In this document: positions 43,500 to 52,300 of the stretch, in pieces
Layout: the number at the start of each line of letters is the position of its first letter
How positions within the stretch are numbered: the stretch's first letter is position 1
Assembly (NCBI GenBank): GCA_905234605.1
Contig: CAJOIE010000010.1
Span: 62,001-126,000 of the forward strand
Source: an uncultured Bacteroidaceae bacterium
GTDB taxonomy: Bacteria > Bacteroidota > Bacteroidia > Bacteroidales > Bacteroidaceae
Direction of reading: 5' to 3'
Length of the DNA: 64,000 nucleotides
Notes under the pieces: generated by a model
Database searches by the model: none
Told to the model about the DNA's origin: nothing
What the model saw: only the letters and a program-made list of their open reading frames with translations
Translations under genes and position numbers: made by a program

Positions 43500-44174
43500 T
43501 GCGCTGAGATTTGCGCAAAAACCAGTGCTCGGTTTGTCGTCGGGGTGGGCTCGATTTATTCTCAAAATGCAGCGGGGTGGTTCGCGTAAAGATATTTTAA
43601 GGTTTGTATCCCTGCATGGTTTGGATTAGCGATGTTCACAAAGACGAATTTAATGGAGCGGGCAGGTGTGGTTTGTTTCCCGTGAATATTGATTTGGGTC
43701 TGCAAATACGAGATTTGAAACACTGAATGTTGATGTTTGAAATCTTGCATGAATGCATTTGCAAGGGTGCATATTTAATGATAAGTAGGTATAAATCTAC
43801 TGTTTAGTGGTGAAAGGGGTAGCTTTAACGTTTCGGGTATTGTCAAAGATGCGGAATAAGGGGTTCGCGGGTTTTGAAGCAGCGGGAATAATGGGTGATA
43901 ATATGGATAATAGTCAGTAATTTAGGAATGCTAAAGTGGAGTGTGTTGGTGAAGTTAAAGGTAATAGGAGGTGGTGAATTTGAGTTCGCGAAGGCGAAAT
44001 GCGAGATGTTGTCGGATTTGCAACTATGAATACAGGGTTGCGAATGTGAACTTTGCTGCGTGGAATGATTTTCTTGGGCAAATGTTTGGAGGGTCGAAGC
44101 AAATGGTTTTCCTTTGTGGTGTCGAATAGGAGCACAAGTCTCCGTTATCCCTCGGCAAGTATCACTTAAAGGAG
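43500..44174. other. A+T-rich gene-free stretch
   Basis: About 675 bp with no ORF showing family features; the minus-strand ORFs 43562-43750 and 43914-44135 have poor composition. Base composition is clearly more A+T-rich than both flanks. Short direct motifs such as GTTCGCG and GTGAA recur. I see no tRNA, no clear promoter of the TAnnTTTG type and no palindrome long enough to name. Confidence 0.5.
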
Positions 44175-44669
44175 ATGAAAGAGCGCATACAGCTGATTAT
44201 GCAGGAGCAGGCAATGAAGCAACGCGACTTCGCGGCGGCTATCGGCATATCGGCTTCATCGCTCTCCAGTCTTCTTAATGGTCACACGTCGCCGACCACA
44301 TATACAGTTCAAGCCATCCACCGCCGTTTCCCAAAGATCCGTTTGGAGTGGCTCATGTTTGGTGAAGGACCGATGCTGGTTGATGACAGTGCCGAGGACG
44401 ATAGCAATGGACATGGCGATGACGCTGCAGCGGCAGTATCGTCGGTAAGTGCTCCTTCTCACGATGGCGTAGGCCTCAATGGCGGGACATCGGTTCCTGT
44501 CGTCGCTTCTGCCTCCACCTCAGCCCCATCGGAGTCGTTGCCGCAAGGGCAGCTGGTGATACGTGAGATTGTGAAATATGTTGACAAGCCGCAACGGCGC
44601 ATTACTGAGATACTCGTTCACTACGATGACGGCACCTTTGAGACATTCCCTGCGCGAAAGGATGTCTGA
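44175..44669 (+). CDS. XRE-family helix-turn-helix regulator
   Basis: 164 residues. N-terminal XRE domain 'MKERIQLIMQEQAMKQRDFAAAIGISASSLSSLLNGHTSPTTYTVQAIHRRFPKIRLEWLMFGEGPM', where 'LEWLMFGEGPM' is the usual end of this group. A low-complexity linker rich in Asp, Ser and Ala (residues 70-125) leads to a short conserved C-terminus 'IREIVKYVDKPQRRITEILVHYDDGTFETF'. It is separated from the downstream operon by a strong terminator and 600 bp, so a regulatory link to it is only possible. Confidence 0.88.
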   Translation: MKERIQLIMQEQAMKQRDFAAAIGISASSLSSLLNGHTSPTTYTVQAIHRRFPKIRLEWLMFGEGPMLVDDSAEDDSNGHGDDAAAAVSSVSAPSHDGVGLNGGTSVPVVASASTSAPSESLPQGQLVIREIVKYVDKPQRRITEILVHYDDGTFETFPARKDV

Positions 44670-44987
44670 GGCTCTGCTGACGGACAGTGGTCGCTCCTCA
44701 CATAGGAGTCAGGCTTCAGGCTAATGCCTCTCGAAGTCCTCTGTATGTGTCGCTCACATTTCTGGCTATGTGAGTTCGCCGCCTCTGCTGAGGTTATGCA
44801 AGCTCCGTGCAGATGGAGTTCGCTGTCCATGTCAAGAGTCTTTGCCGCATCAGTAGACCATAGAGAATAACCTTACAAGCCAATAGCTGACCTATAGCCT
44901 TATATCTAACTACACATATCACTTTTACCATTCTTAGGCCGCCTTGTTCCTATTGTTCCTTCTACTCCTTAATAACTTATAGCGGCC

Positions 44988-45025
44988 AAAAGAGGCAACA
45001 ATCCGTGAGGATGATTGCCTCTTTT
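44988..45025 (+). terminator. Strong intrinsic terminator
   Basis: AAAGAGGCAA (44988-44997) pairs perfectly with TTGCCTCTTT (45015-45024); inner AATCC/GGAT extends the stem, and T/A-rich sequence follows. It separates the XRE gene from the operon. Confidence 0.85.
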
Positions 45026-45089
45026 ATTGTTCTCTGACATTGGCTTAAAAAAACGACCCGCCACATGGCGGCCGTTACAGAATAACCAC

Positions 45090-45097
45090 TACCTTTG
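45090..45097 (+). promoter_or_regulatory. Candidate promoter -7 element of the seven-gene operon
   Basis: TACCTTTG, the only good plus-strand match between the terminator and the first gene. It implies a leader of about 530 nt that includes the 21-bp repeats. Confidence 0.45.
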
Positions 45098-45173
45098 AGG
45101 CGACTTCCCAATGCCCGCAAGGAAGGCGATGTCCCCTTGCATCATGGCCAGCATGCTGGCCTGACAAGTTAGG

Positions 45174-45236
45174 GCACTCCGCGCAATAGCAGAGCACCCC
45201 TCGCAATGACAGGGGCACCCCGCGCCGATGGCAGGG
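45174..45236 (+). repeat. ~21-bp periodic repeat in the operon leader
   Basis: Three units GCACYCCKCGC-AAT-R-CAG starting at 45174, 45194 and 45215 (20 and 21 bp apart): GCACTCCGCGCAATAGCAGA, GCACCCCTCGCAATGACAGG, GCACCCCGCGCCGATGGCAG. Downstream of the candidate promoter. Confidence 0.75.
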
Positions 45237-45637
45237 TGGGGAGTCGCTACCGACATAGGAAGGCGTTACTTGACGCCTTGTGCTTGACGCTCGTGAATCT
45301 GGCAGTTCCCGAACATTTCGTCAGACAACAAGGCAACAATGACGCCCATGGGTATGTTATAGTCATGCCGCAGCCCGCGCCGTGCGGGCTGGTGGTGCTA
45401 TATACATACGGCGTGGGTATCGGCGTTGCTCGTTTCGACGAAAGAGGCAATGCCAGAGCCAACGAGCGTGAGACGGGCAGCAGGTCTGACTCTCACGCTT
45501 TTCTTTTCGGTAGCAGCCATCCATGGCAAGACGGCATCTGTGCCTGTCAGCCCAAGCCATGGCTGTCATCACATGTCACCTCGTCACAGGCCGCACGTGA
45601 GAGTCCGCCGGTCGCAAAGCATTTGTTTCTTGAAGCT

Positions 45638-46909
45638 ATGCGTGTACCATGTGGATTAGCAGCTATGCTCATGGGTGTGGCCATGCCGGTGTGCCTTTCG
45701 TGCGGCGGCAGGCCGTCGTTGTCTGATGCGGAAGCCGGGGATGGCGGCGGAGATGTGGGTGCAATTCCGGAGCAGAGTGCACCCGTTAGTGCACCCGTTG
45801 TGGATGTCTATTTTGAGAACTCGGGCAGCATGTATGGCTATGTCAATGGTGCCACGGAGCTGAAGGACATAGTCTACGACTACCTCACAAGCCTGGAGAC
45901 CAGTGGTGCCGTGTCCGCCATCAGACTGTCCTACATCAACTCTAAGGTGCTTCCTGCGGGAGGCGACATCGGTTCTTTCGTCAAGACGCTGACTCCTGCA
46001 TCGCTCAGGCGTAAGGGCGGCGACATGGGCACGTCGGACTTGGCCTCCATGCTTGGGCGCATCATTGCTGCATGCGGCGACACTGCTGTAGCGGTGTTCA
46101 TCTCCGACTGCATATTCTCGCCCGGCAAGGGTGTCGATGCTGCCGCCTATCTGGCTCGGCAGCAGATAAGCATCAGGCGCGCCTTTGCCGCCGGTGTGCG
46201 CACGCAGCCCCGTCTGTCTGCCGTTGGCTACCTGTGCTACTCCATGTTCGACGGCACGTACTACGATGCTGGCGACAGGCCTTCGGCTTTCAAGGGGCAG
46301 CGTCCGTTCTACATCTGGCTGTTCGGTGCGGAGTCGGCTTTGCGCCGTGTGGCCGGTGCCGTGCCGGCCGGTGGTTTCTTCGGCGATGGTGTCAGGGATA
46401 GTGTCGTCATCGCAGGCGGCGGCCGTGAGCTGTCTGCCAGGCAGTATGCCATCCATCCCGGTTCCGGCCACTTCGACCTGTCGCATGCTGATGCCCGCCA
46501 CACGCTTGAACATCTGGGCCGCGACCGTGGTGGCAAGTATGTCTTTGCCGTGGATGCCGACTTCTCGTCTGTCTTCGTGTCCGAGGCGTTCCTGGCTGAC
46601 ACTGCCAACTATCATACAGACAATGCCGCTTACCGTGTCGTCGGCGTGAAGGCATTGCAGGAGGCCTCTGCCATGTTCACGCATCGGGTTAGGCTTGAGG
46701 CCACGCATGTCGTGCCCGGACGCCTGACCGTCAGCCTGCGCTCATGCCTGCCGCCATGGGTCTGGCGTGTGAACGATGCGACAGGCGATGCTCTCACCGA
46801 CTCGACTGCGGCCATGACCTTCGGTATCGCCAGCATGGTGCGTGGCATTGCCGACGGCATCTGGCGTGACAGCGACAGGCAGGTGAGCTTCACGGTCAAT
46901 ATCAAGTAA
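45638..46909 (+). CDS. vWA-like predicted lipoprotein, first gene of the tubulin/actin/stator operon
   Basis: 423 residues from ATG 45638 ('MRVPCGLAAMLMGVAMPVCLSCGG'), a short signal peptide ending at a cysteine with an imperfect lipobox. A von Willebrand A-like fold follows: the MIDAS first motif is 'YFENSGSM' (about residues 55-62, Glu in place of the usual first Asp), the Thr motif 'MGTSDLASML' (about 129-138), and the Asp motif 'AVFISDCIFS' (about 151-160). The C-terminal part ('RVRLEATHVVPGRLTVSLRSCLPPWVWRVND') looks like a beta-sandwich. It may bind a metal-dependent ligand in the periplasm for the downstream MotAB-like complex. A cytosolic location is possible if the signal is not used. 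Confidence 0.7.
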   Translation: MRVPCGLAAMLMGVAMPVCLSCGGRPSLSDAEAGDGGGDVGAIPEQSAPVSAPVVDVYFENSGSMYGYVNGATELKDIVYDYLTSLETSGAVSAIRLSYINSKVLPAGGDIGSFVKTLTPASLRRKGGDMGTSDLASMLGRIIAACGDTAVAVFISDCIFSPGKGVDAAAYLARQQISIRRAFAAGVRTQPRLSAVGYLCYSMFDGTYYDAGDRPSAFKGQRPFYIWLFGAESALRRVAGAVPAGGFFGDGVRDSVVIAGGGRELSARQYAIHPGSGHFDLSHADARHTLEHLGRDRGGKYVFAVDADFSSVFVSEAFLADTANYHTDNAAYRVVGVKALQEASAMFTHRVRLEATHVVPGRLTVSLRSCLPPWVWRVNDATGDALTDSTAAMTFGIASMVRGIADGIWRDSDRQVSFTVNIK

Positions 46910-46944
46910 CCATCGTCACACACATATATATAATCCGATAGTCT

Positions 46945-47418
46945 ATGAACTTAAGCGAGATTGCAGGCACCGTCTGCGACTTCATCAACCGCCTGGGGCT
47001 CTACTCCCAGCCTCTGAGCTTGTATCTGTGGGGCTACGACTGTTCCACGGGAGAGTACTCACTGCCCATTCTCTACAACCTGTATGGCTTCATCGCCTTA
47101 GTTGTGGCCTTGGTGCTTGCGGCAATCTACTACTATGCCTGGAAGCCTGTGCGCCGGCAGCGCATGTGGTGGTTCGTGCTGCTTGGGGCTAATGGTTTGG
47201 TGCAGTGGTGTGTAGCCTATTTCTGTCTTACGGCCCGCCTTGATGCCGGCCGCATTGGCGAGTGTCTGGTGTTCAATGACAGCGGCACGCAGGTCATCGA
47301 CCGTGCCGACATCGCCATGTTTGGAGTTGTCAACGCTGTAGTGGCCATGCTCCTGTTCTTCGTCCTGTCGTTGGTGTTTAAGTCGTTTAGCAGCACATGC
47401 AGGCACTATCCTTTCTGA
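46945..47418 (+). CDS. Three-TM membrane protein of the tubulin/actin/stator operon
   Basis: 157 residues, not recognised. Predicted membrane segments at about 48-67 (YGFIALVVALVLAAIYYYAW), 76-96 (WFVLLGANGLVQWCVAYFCL) and 125-146 (FGVVNAVVAMLLFFVLSLVF), with a soluble 'DAGRIGECLVFNDSGTQVIDRADIA' loop between the last two. It lies 35 bp after the vWA gene and 38 bp before the tubulin-like gene, so it is most likely a membrane component of the same complex. Confidence 0.7.
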   Translation: MNLSEIAGTVCDFINRLGLYSQPLSLYLWGYDCSTGEYSLPILYNLYGFIALVVALVLAAIYYYAWKPVRRQRMWWFVLLGANGLVQWCVAYFCLTARLDAGRIGECLVFNDSGTQVIDRADIAMFGVVNAVVAMLLFFVLSLVFKSFSSTCRHYPF

Positions 47419-47456
47419 GATAACATCCTTCTACCTCACCATCTACAATATCCGAT

Positions 47457-48863
47457 ATGAGCAAACTCTATGTCTTCGGCATTGGCGGCACAGGAGCCCG
47501 AGTGCTGCGCTCGCTCACCCATCTGCTGGCCTGCGGCGTGGCGTGCCGCGACACAGTCGTGCCGGTGCTTATCGACCCCGATGTGAGCAATGGCGACCTG
47601 TCGCGAACCGTGACTCTGATGCAGCATTATGCCAGTGTGCGCGGCTCCCTCTCGTTTGGCAACGACACCTCAAGCCGCTTCTTTGCCACCGAGTTGATGG
47701 AAATAGGCCATTTCCGCCTGCCTGTTCAGGACACGCAGGATCTCGTGTTCAAGGACTTCATGGCTGTTGACCAGGGCATGTCGCGCCCCTCGCAGGCTCT
47801 GCTGCACATGCTCTTCTCGGAGCGCAACATGCAGGCCGACATGTCGGTGGGCTTCAAGGGCAATCCTAACATGGGCATCATAGTGCTCAACCAGTTTGCC
47901 ACCACGCCGGAGTTCATCGACTTGGCCAACATCTTCCAACAGGACGACCGCGTCTTCATCGTCAGCTCCATCTTCGGCGGCACGGGGGCCAGCGGTTTCC
48001 CCTTGCTGCTCAACACCTTGCGCGACAACCACACGCTGCCCAACTTTGGCCTGCTCAACGAGGCCGTGGTGGGAGCCGTCTCGGTGCTGCCCTATTTCAA
48101 GGTCAAGGCCACGGAGAGCAGCAGCATCGAGTCCGACGCGTTCATCGCCAAGACGCGCTCGGCACTGGCCTACTACGACAAGAACCTCCAGGGCAAGCTC
48201 CAGGCCATGTACTACATTGGCGACAATGCCACGGCCCACCGTTCCTACCCCAACATCGAGGGCGGGCGCGAGCAGCGCAACAATGCCCATCTCGTGGAGC
48301 TGCTGGCGGCACTGGCCGTGCTCGACTTTGCCAACCACGACTTCCAGCCTCACGGCAAGACCGTCTACAAGGAGTTCGGCATGGAGGTCGACAAAGAGCA
48401 GACCGTCATCTTCGGCAACTTCGCTGCCACCACGCGCAACATCCTGCGCCGTCCGCTCACTCAGGCCATGCTCATGGCCAACTATATGGACAACGTCGGT
48501 CTCGACCTGCGCCTGGCACAGCAGTGGAGCCGTGACAACGGCCTCGGTGCTACATTCTTCGCCGGCGACTTCTTCGGCCACCTACAGGCATGCCTCAAGG
48601 ACTATGTGGCCTGGCTGCATGAGATGGAGGACAACCAGCTCTCGTTTGCCCCATTTGAGCGCAACGCGCAGGATGCTTTCGCAATAGTGAGAGGCGTGAC
48701 TCCCGCGCGCAGCTTCTTAGGCAAGAAGAACTACCAGCTCTTCGACGCCACCCTCGACGACGTGAGCCGTAGCTTCAAGAAAAGGCCGAGCCCGGAGCGG
48801 GCCTTCATGGAGCTCTTCTCGGCCGCCACGGCCAAGCTCGTGGCACAGAAACTCAAGTACTGA
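47457..48863 (+). CDS. Tubulin/FtsZ-like GTPase (Tubulin_2-type)
   Basis: 468 residues. The N-terminal nucleotide loop 'LYVFGIGGTGARVLRSLTHLL' and the tubulin signature-like 'FIVSSIFGGTGASGFPLLLNTLRDN' (about residues 167-190, equivalent to GGGTGSG) are both present, with 'VPVLIDPDVSNGDL' between. This is the pattern of the prokaryotic tubulin-like family rather than of FtsZ, and the protein lacks FtsZ's C-terminal peptide. It could assemble into filaments or act as a GTP switch. The gene starts 38 bp after the three-TM gene and is followed 21 bp later by the Hsp70-like gene. Confidence 0.8.
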   Translation: MSKLYVFGIGGTGARVLRSLTHLLACGVACRDTVVPVLIDPDVSNGDLSRTVTLMQHYASVRGSLSFGNDTSSRFFATELMEIGHFRLPVQDTQDLVFKDFMAVDQGMSRPSQALLHMLFSERNMQADMSVGFKGNPNMGIIVLNQFATTPEFIDLANIFQQDDRVFIVSSIFGGTGASGFPLLLNTLRDNHTLPNFGLLNEAVVGAVSVLPYFKVKATESSSIESDAFIAKTRSALAYYDKNLQGKLQAMYYIGDNATAHRSYPNIEGGREQRNNAHLVELLAALAVLDFANHDFQPHGKTVYKEFGMEVDKEQTVIFGNFAATTRNILRRPLTQAMLMANYMDNVGLDLRLAQQWSRDNGLGATFFAGDFFGHLQACLKDYVAWLHEMEDNQLSFAPFERNAQDAFAIVRGVTPARSFLGKKNYQLFDATLDDVSRSFKKRPSPERAFMELFSAATAKLVAQKLKY

Positions 48864-48884
48864 CCTTTACAGCAACACAGCATT

Positions 48885-51800
48885 ATGTCAAAAGTGTTTC
48901 GCATATACTCTTCCGGCAGCGACACGCTGCTTGACTGGCAAGGTAGCACCGAGAACCCCTACGGAGCCAAGGCCATAGGCGAGATTATAGACCCCGATGC
49001 CAAGGATTCCAAGCGTGAGATAACATCCATCCCGTCGCCCTTTGCACGCATCGACCTGGTGAAGAACGCATACGCCGAAGTCGTCAGGTCTGGCCGGCTG
49101 CGGGGCGACACCATCTTCCACAAGATTGTGTCCGACTCGCTCGACATCGCACAGATTTTCTTCCGCCTGCCCAAACTCAGGGGCAAGGTGGAAGTGATAG
49201 CCTGGCACCGCGAGCATGAGCTCAACCAGCTGCTTAGTGGCACGAGCGCGGCCCACCGGCGTGTGGGCGCGACGCTGAGCATGTTTCTCCGTCAGGATGC
49301 ATTGCCCGACAATGATAAGCCAGGCGTGTCGCGTGGCGATGATAAGGTGACGCCCTACAATTTCGAGCTCATGCAGGCCATCTACCTGCTGCGCTACTGT
49401 GGCAGCGCGCGGCGCACACAGATGGATATCATCGGGGCCACATCGCCTGCCACGCTCTTCTTCAGCACAGCCAACGACCTGAGCTACCTCTCGGCCGACC
49501 TCCAATTCGGCACCGACCGTGCCTTCGACAGTGAGTATGCCTCGCTCGGACAGCGCGAAGAGCAGTTCATACGCTTCTATTTCGCCTTCAGCAAGGCATA
49601 CCCCGATTTCTCCCGTCGCTTCAAGGAGGTGAACGAATATCTGAACCTCGTCTATCGCTACGACCTCACGCCGGAGCAGAAGGACATGGTCGATGCCCTC
49701 ACGCCAGACAGCGTGCGCGACTATCCCGAGCTCACGGCCAATCAAGACCGTGTGGAAATCAACGGCGTGGCCTATCGCAGCTGCGGCGTCAGCACAGGCG
49801 TGGTGAGCGACTTCGAGATACGCTCACAGGCTGCATGCGACGACGGCCGCCGCCCGCTGGTGTTGCCGGTGGAGTGCGGCACGCTCTACACCAGCCTCAC
49901 ATACGTCAGCGGCAAGTGGGAGCGCACCTACAAGGCACCGCAGACCGACGCGCGCCCTGTGGAGAAGCGCGACCTGCCCTTTGCCAACGAGGCATATCCC
50001 TATCTCACCATCAGCGACTTTCTTGAGGACAGCCTGGTCAGAGTGAAGCGCGAGGGGCGCATCGACGACAAGGCCTTCTACACCGCGGCCGCTGCCGACA
50101 GTGCCTACTGCTATCTCCTCCCGCTGCGGCCCTTGTTCTTCAGCTACTTCACACCAGAGCAGCTGCGGGCAGACCACATGCTCGACATCGAGGAGACAGT
50201 CACGGGACATGTGCGCGTGCGGCTGCGCATTCCCGTCAAGGGCGGCGTCAACATCGACTATGAGCGCAGCTACATCGACGGGCAGCCGTCCATCGAGGGC
50301 AATGGACGCCTGCTCACCTGCGACTTTGCCGTGGCACTGTTCACCAACATGGCCTTCACCAGCCAGCGGCAGGCTTACTATCGTGCCGGCATCGTGACCG
50401 AGTTCGAGCAGTGCGACGACTATTCGGCCACGTTCTGGCATGCCGGCAGGCAGGTGCCGGTGGCGGGCGAGGTGGTGCGCAACAAGGAGCACGATGCCTA
50501 CGTGAGCTGCCGCACCTACGTGCTTGAGCAGCAGTGCTTCGACCTTATGCGTATACGTTGCCGCGCCGACGGCCGCGATGCCGAGGGCGTGCTCGTGCCG
50601 CTGTTCAGGCATGGAGGCAGCAGCGGCGGCGACAGCAAGAGCATCGTCTTCGCCATCGACCTTGGCACCACCAACACGCATGTGGAATACCGGCTTGACG
50701 GAGGCACGTCGCAGCCCTTTGACATGGATGCCGACGACGCCATGCTGAAGCTCTGGGGCGACGTAGACCCCTTCAGGGCCAACACGTTGGCATACGACAT
50801 GCTCCCCGCTGTGATTGGCGGGCACACCCTATATCATTTCCCTATGCGCACAGCCCTCTGTGTGGGCTCCGCCACAAACTGGCACCGTGCCGTCTATGCC
50901 CTGGCCGATGCTAACCTGCCGTTCCCCTACGGGAAAAAGGTAGGTTATGCCTACGACCGTGTCCATACCAACCTCAAGTGGAGCTCCGACGGAGAGGCCG
51001 AACAGCGTGTGAGGGCATACATCGACTCGCTGTTCATGTTGCTGCGCATCAAGACCATGCAGATGGGTTGCCCGTTAGAGCAGACGCGCATAGTGTGGTT
51101 CTACCCCATAAGCATGATGCGCAACCGCTACGACACCTTCTCCCGAGCATGGGCGGAAGCCTACGCGAAGTACTTCGGCGGCGAGCCGGCCAATGTCCAG
51201 GCCATGACAGAGTCGGTGGCTCCCTACGAGCATTTCCGAGCTGACAACAGTGCCGTGAACAACATCGTGACCATCGACATCGGAGGCGGCACCACCGACA
51301 TCGTCGTGGCTGCCGGCGGACGGGTGACCGACATCACCTCGTTCCGCTTTGCTGCCGACGCCATCTTCGGCGACGCCTACACCACCGCCGGCACCACCCT
51401 CAACAGGCTCCTCTGCGCATACGAGAGCCCTTTCAGAAGCATACTCAGTGACAACGGCCTCAAGGACCTCACCGACATCATGGACGTGCTGGTCAAGGCC
51501 AAGTCGTCGGCCAACCTGGCATCGTTCTTCTTCTCACTGCGCGACAACCAGGACGTGCGCGACAAGCACGTTAGCAGGAATGTCGACTGGGGTGAGATGC
51601 TCCAGAGCGACGAGCGCTTCAAGCTCGTGTTCGTCATCTTCTACACGGCCATCGTCTACCATCTTGCCACACTCATGCTCTCACGCGGCCATCGCCTGCC
51701 GCGCCACATAGCCTTCTCGGGCAACGGTTCGAAGGTGATACGCGTGCTCTCGGCAAGCAACGCCACCCTGGAGGCCTTCACCAAACACATCTTCGAGGCT

Positions 51801-52289
51801 GTCTATGAGCGCCCCTACGATGCCGACGGCCTCACCATACTCCAGAACGCCGATTGCCCGAAGGAGGCTACGTGCAAGGGAGGTCTCGCGGCGAGCGAGG
51901 CCGAAGCCTTCGACAGCGTGCATGCTGCTCGCGCCGTGCTCCGTGGCGACGGCACGCACGAGTGGTTCACAACGGAGACATACGCGCAGGTCGACGATGC
52001 CATGAAGGAGCGGACGGCCGAGGAGGCACGCCGCTTCCTGGACTTCGTGATACGGCTGGGCTGCACTTTCTCACTGAAGAAGAACTTCGGCGTCAGCGAT
52101 GCCACTATCCGCATAGCGCAGAAGGAGTGCGCACGCGACCTGCTCACCTACGTGAACAAAGGGCTCGCCGAGAGGCTGCGTGAGGACGCACTGTCCGACA
52201 GTGTCGAAGAGACGCTCTTCTTCTACCCGCTGAGAGGCATGCTCTCCGCGCTCATCACTGCTATATACGACAACATCATCTGCAAGTAA
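48885..52289 (+). CDS. Large protein with C-terminal actin/Hsp70-type ATPase domain
   Basis: 1134 residues. The first 580 are of unknown fold with no motif I can name. The second half is an actin/Hsp70 ATPase: phosphate-1 'FAIDLGTTNTHVEYRLDGG' (about residue 588), 'RIVWFYPISMMRNRYDTFSRAWAEAYAKYF' (about 730), phosphate-2 'IVTIDIGGGTTDIVVAAGG' (about 794), and adenosine motif 'HIAFSGNGSKVIRVLS' (about 941). In size and layout it recalls SrfB-type Hsp70-like proteins, though I cannot confirm that. No substrate-binding domain like DnaK's is visible. It is next to the tubulin-like gene, so two cytoskeletal-type NTPases are encoded side by side. Confidence 0.85.
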   Translation: MSKVFRIYSSGSDTLLDWQGSTENPYGAKAIGEIIDPDAKDSKREITSIPSPFARIDLVKNAYAEVVRSGRLRGDTIFHKIVSDSLDIAQIFFRLPKLRGKVEVIAWHREHELNQLLSGTSAAHRRVGATLSMFLRQDALPDNDKPGVSRGDDKVTPYNFELMQAIYLLRYCGSARRTQMDIIGATSPATLFFSTANDLSYLSADLQFGTDRAFDSEYASLGQREEQFIRFYFAFSKAYPDFSRRFKEVNEYLNLVYRYDLTPEQKDMVDALTPDSVRDYPELTANQDRVEINGVAYRSCGVSTGVVSDFEIRSQAACDDGRRPLVLPVECGTLYTSLTYVSGKWERTYKAPQTDARPVEKRDLPFANEAYPYLTISDFLEDSLVRVKREGRIDDKAFYTAAAADSAYCYLLPLRPLFFSYFTPEQLRADHMLDIEETVTGHVRVRLRIPVKGGVNIDYERSYIDGQPSIEGNGRLLTCDFAVALFTNMAFTSQRQAYYRAGIVTEFEQCDDYSATFWHAGRQVPVAGEVVRNKEHDAYVSCRTYVLEQQCFDLMRIRCRADGRDAEGVLVPLFRHGGSSGGDSKSIVFAIDLGTTNTHVEYRLDGGTSQPFDMDADDAMLKLWGDVDPFRANTLAYDMLPAVIGGHTLYHFPMRTALCVGSATNWHRAVYALADANLPFPYGKKVGYAYDRVHTNLKWSSDGEAEQRVRAYIDSLFMLLRIKTMQMGCPLEQTRIVWFYPISMMRNRYDTFSRAWAEAYAKYFGGEPANVQAMTESVAPYEHFRADNSAVNNIVTIDIGGGTTDIVVAAGGRVTDITSFRFAADAIFGDAYTTAGTTLNRLLCAYESPFRSILSDNGLKDLTDIMDVLVKAKSSANLASFFFSLRDNQDVRDKHVSRNVDWGEMLQSDERFKLVFVIFYTAIVYHLATLMLSRGHRLPRHIAFSGNGSKVIRVLSASNATLEAFTKHIFEAVYERPYDADGLTILQNADCPKEATCKGGLAASEAEAFDSVHAARAVLRGDGTHEWFTTETYAQVDDAMKERTAEEARRFLDFVIRLGCTFSLKKNFGVSDATIRIAQKECARDLLTYVNKGLAERLREDALSDSVEETLFFYPLRGMLSALITAIYDNIICK

Positions 52290-52300
52290 CATCAGTGCAC

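Larger units (their letters stand above)
44670..45637. other. Long gap between the XRE gene and the seven-gene operon
   Basis: Holds a terminator (44988-45025), a promoter -7 element (45090-45097) and a 21-bp repeat array (45174-45236). The in-frame upstream extension of the first operon gene (45206-45637) has no recognisable sequence and I treat it as leader. On the minus strand 45398-45520 encodes 40 residues ('MAATEKKSVRVRPAARLTLVGSGIASFVETSNADTHAVCI') followed by an AGCCCGC/GCGGGCT hairpin; this may be a tiny gene but I cannot support it firmly. Confidence 0.5.

Noticed and set aside
43562-44135. Two minus-strand ORFs in the A+T-rich gap
   Set aside because: Short, of unlikely composition, and without start-site context.
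45206-45637. N-terminal extension of the vWA-like protein (ORF track start 45206)
   Set aside because: The extension has no recognisable composition, includes part of the 21-bp repeat array, and a signal peptide starts at 45638.
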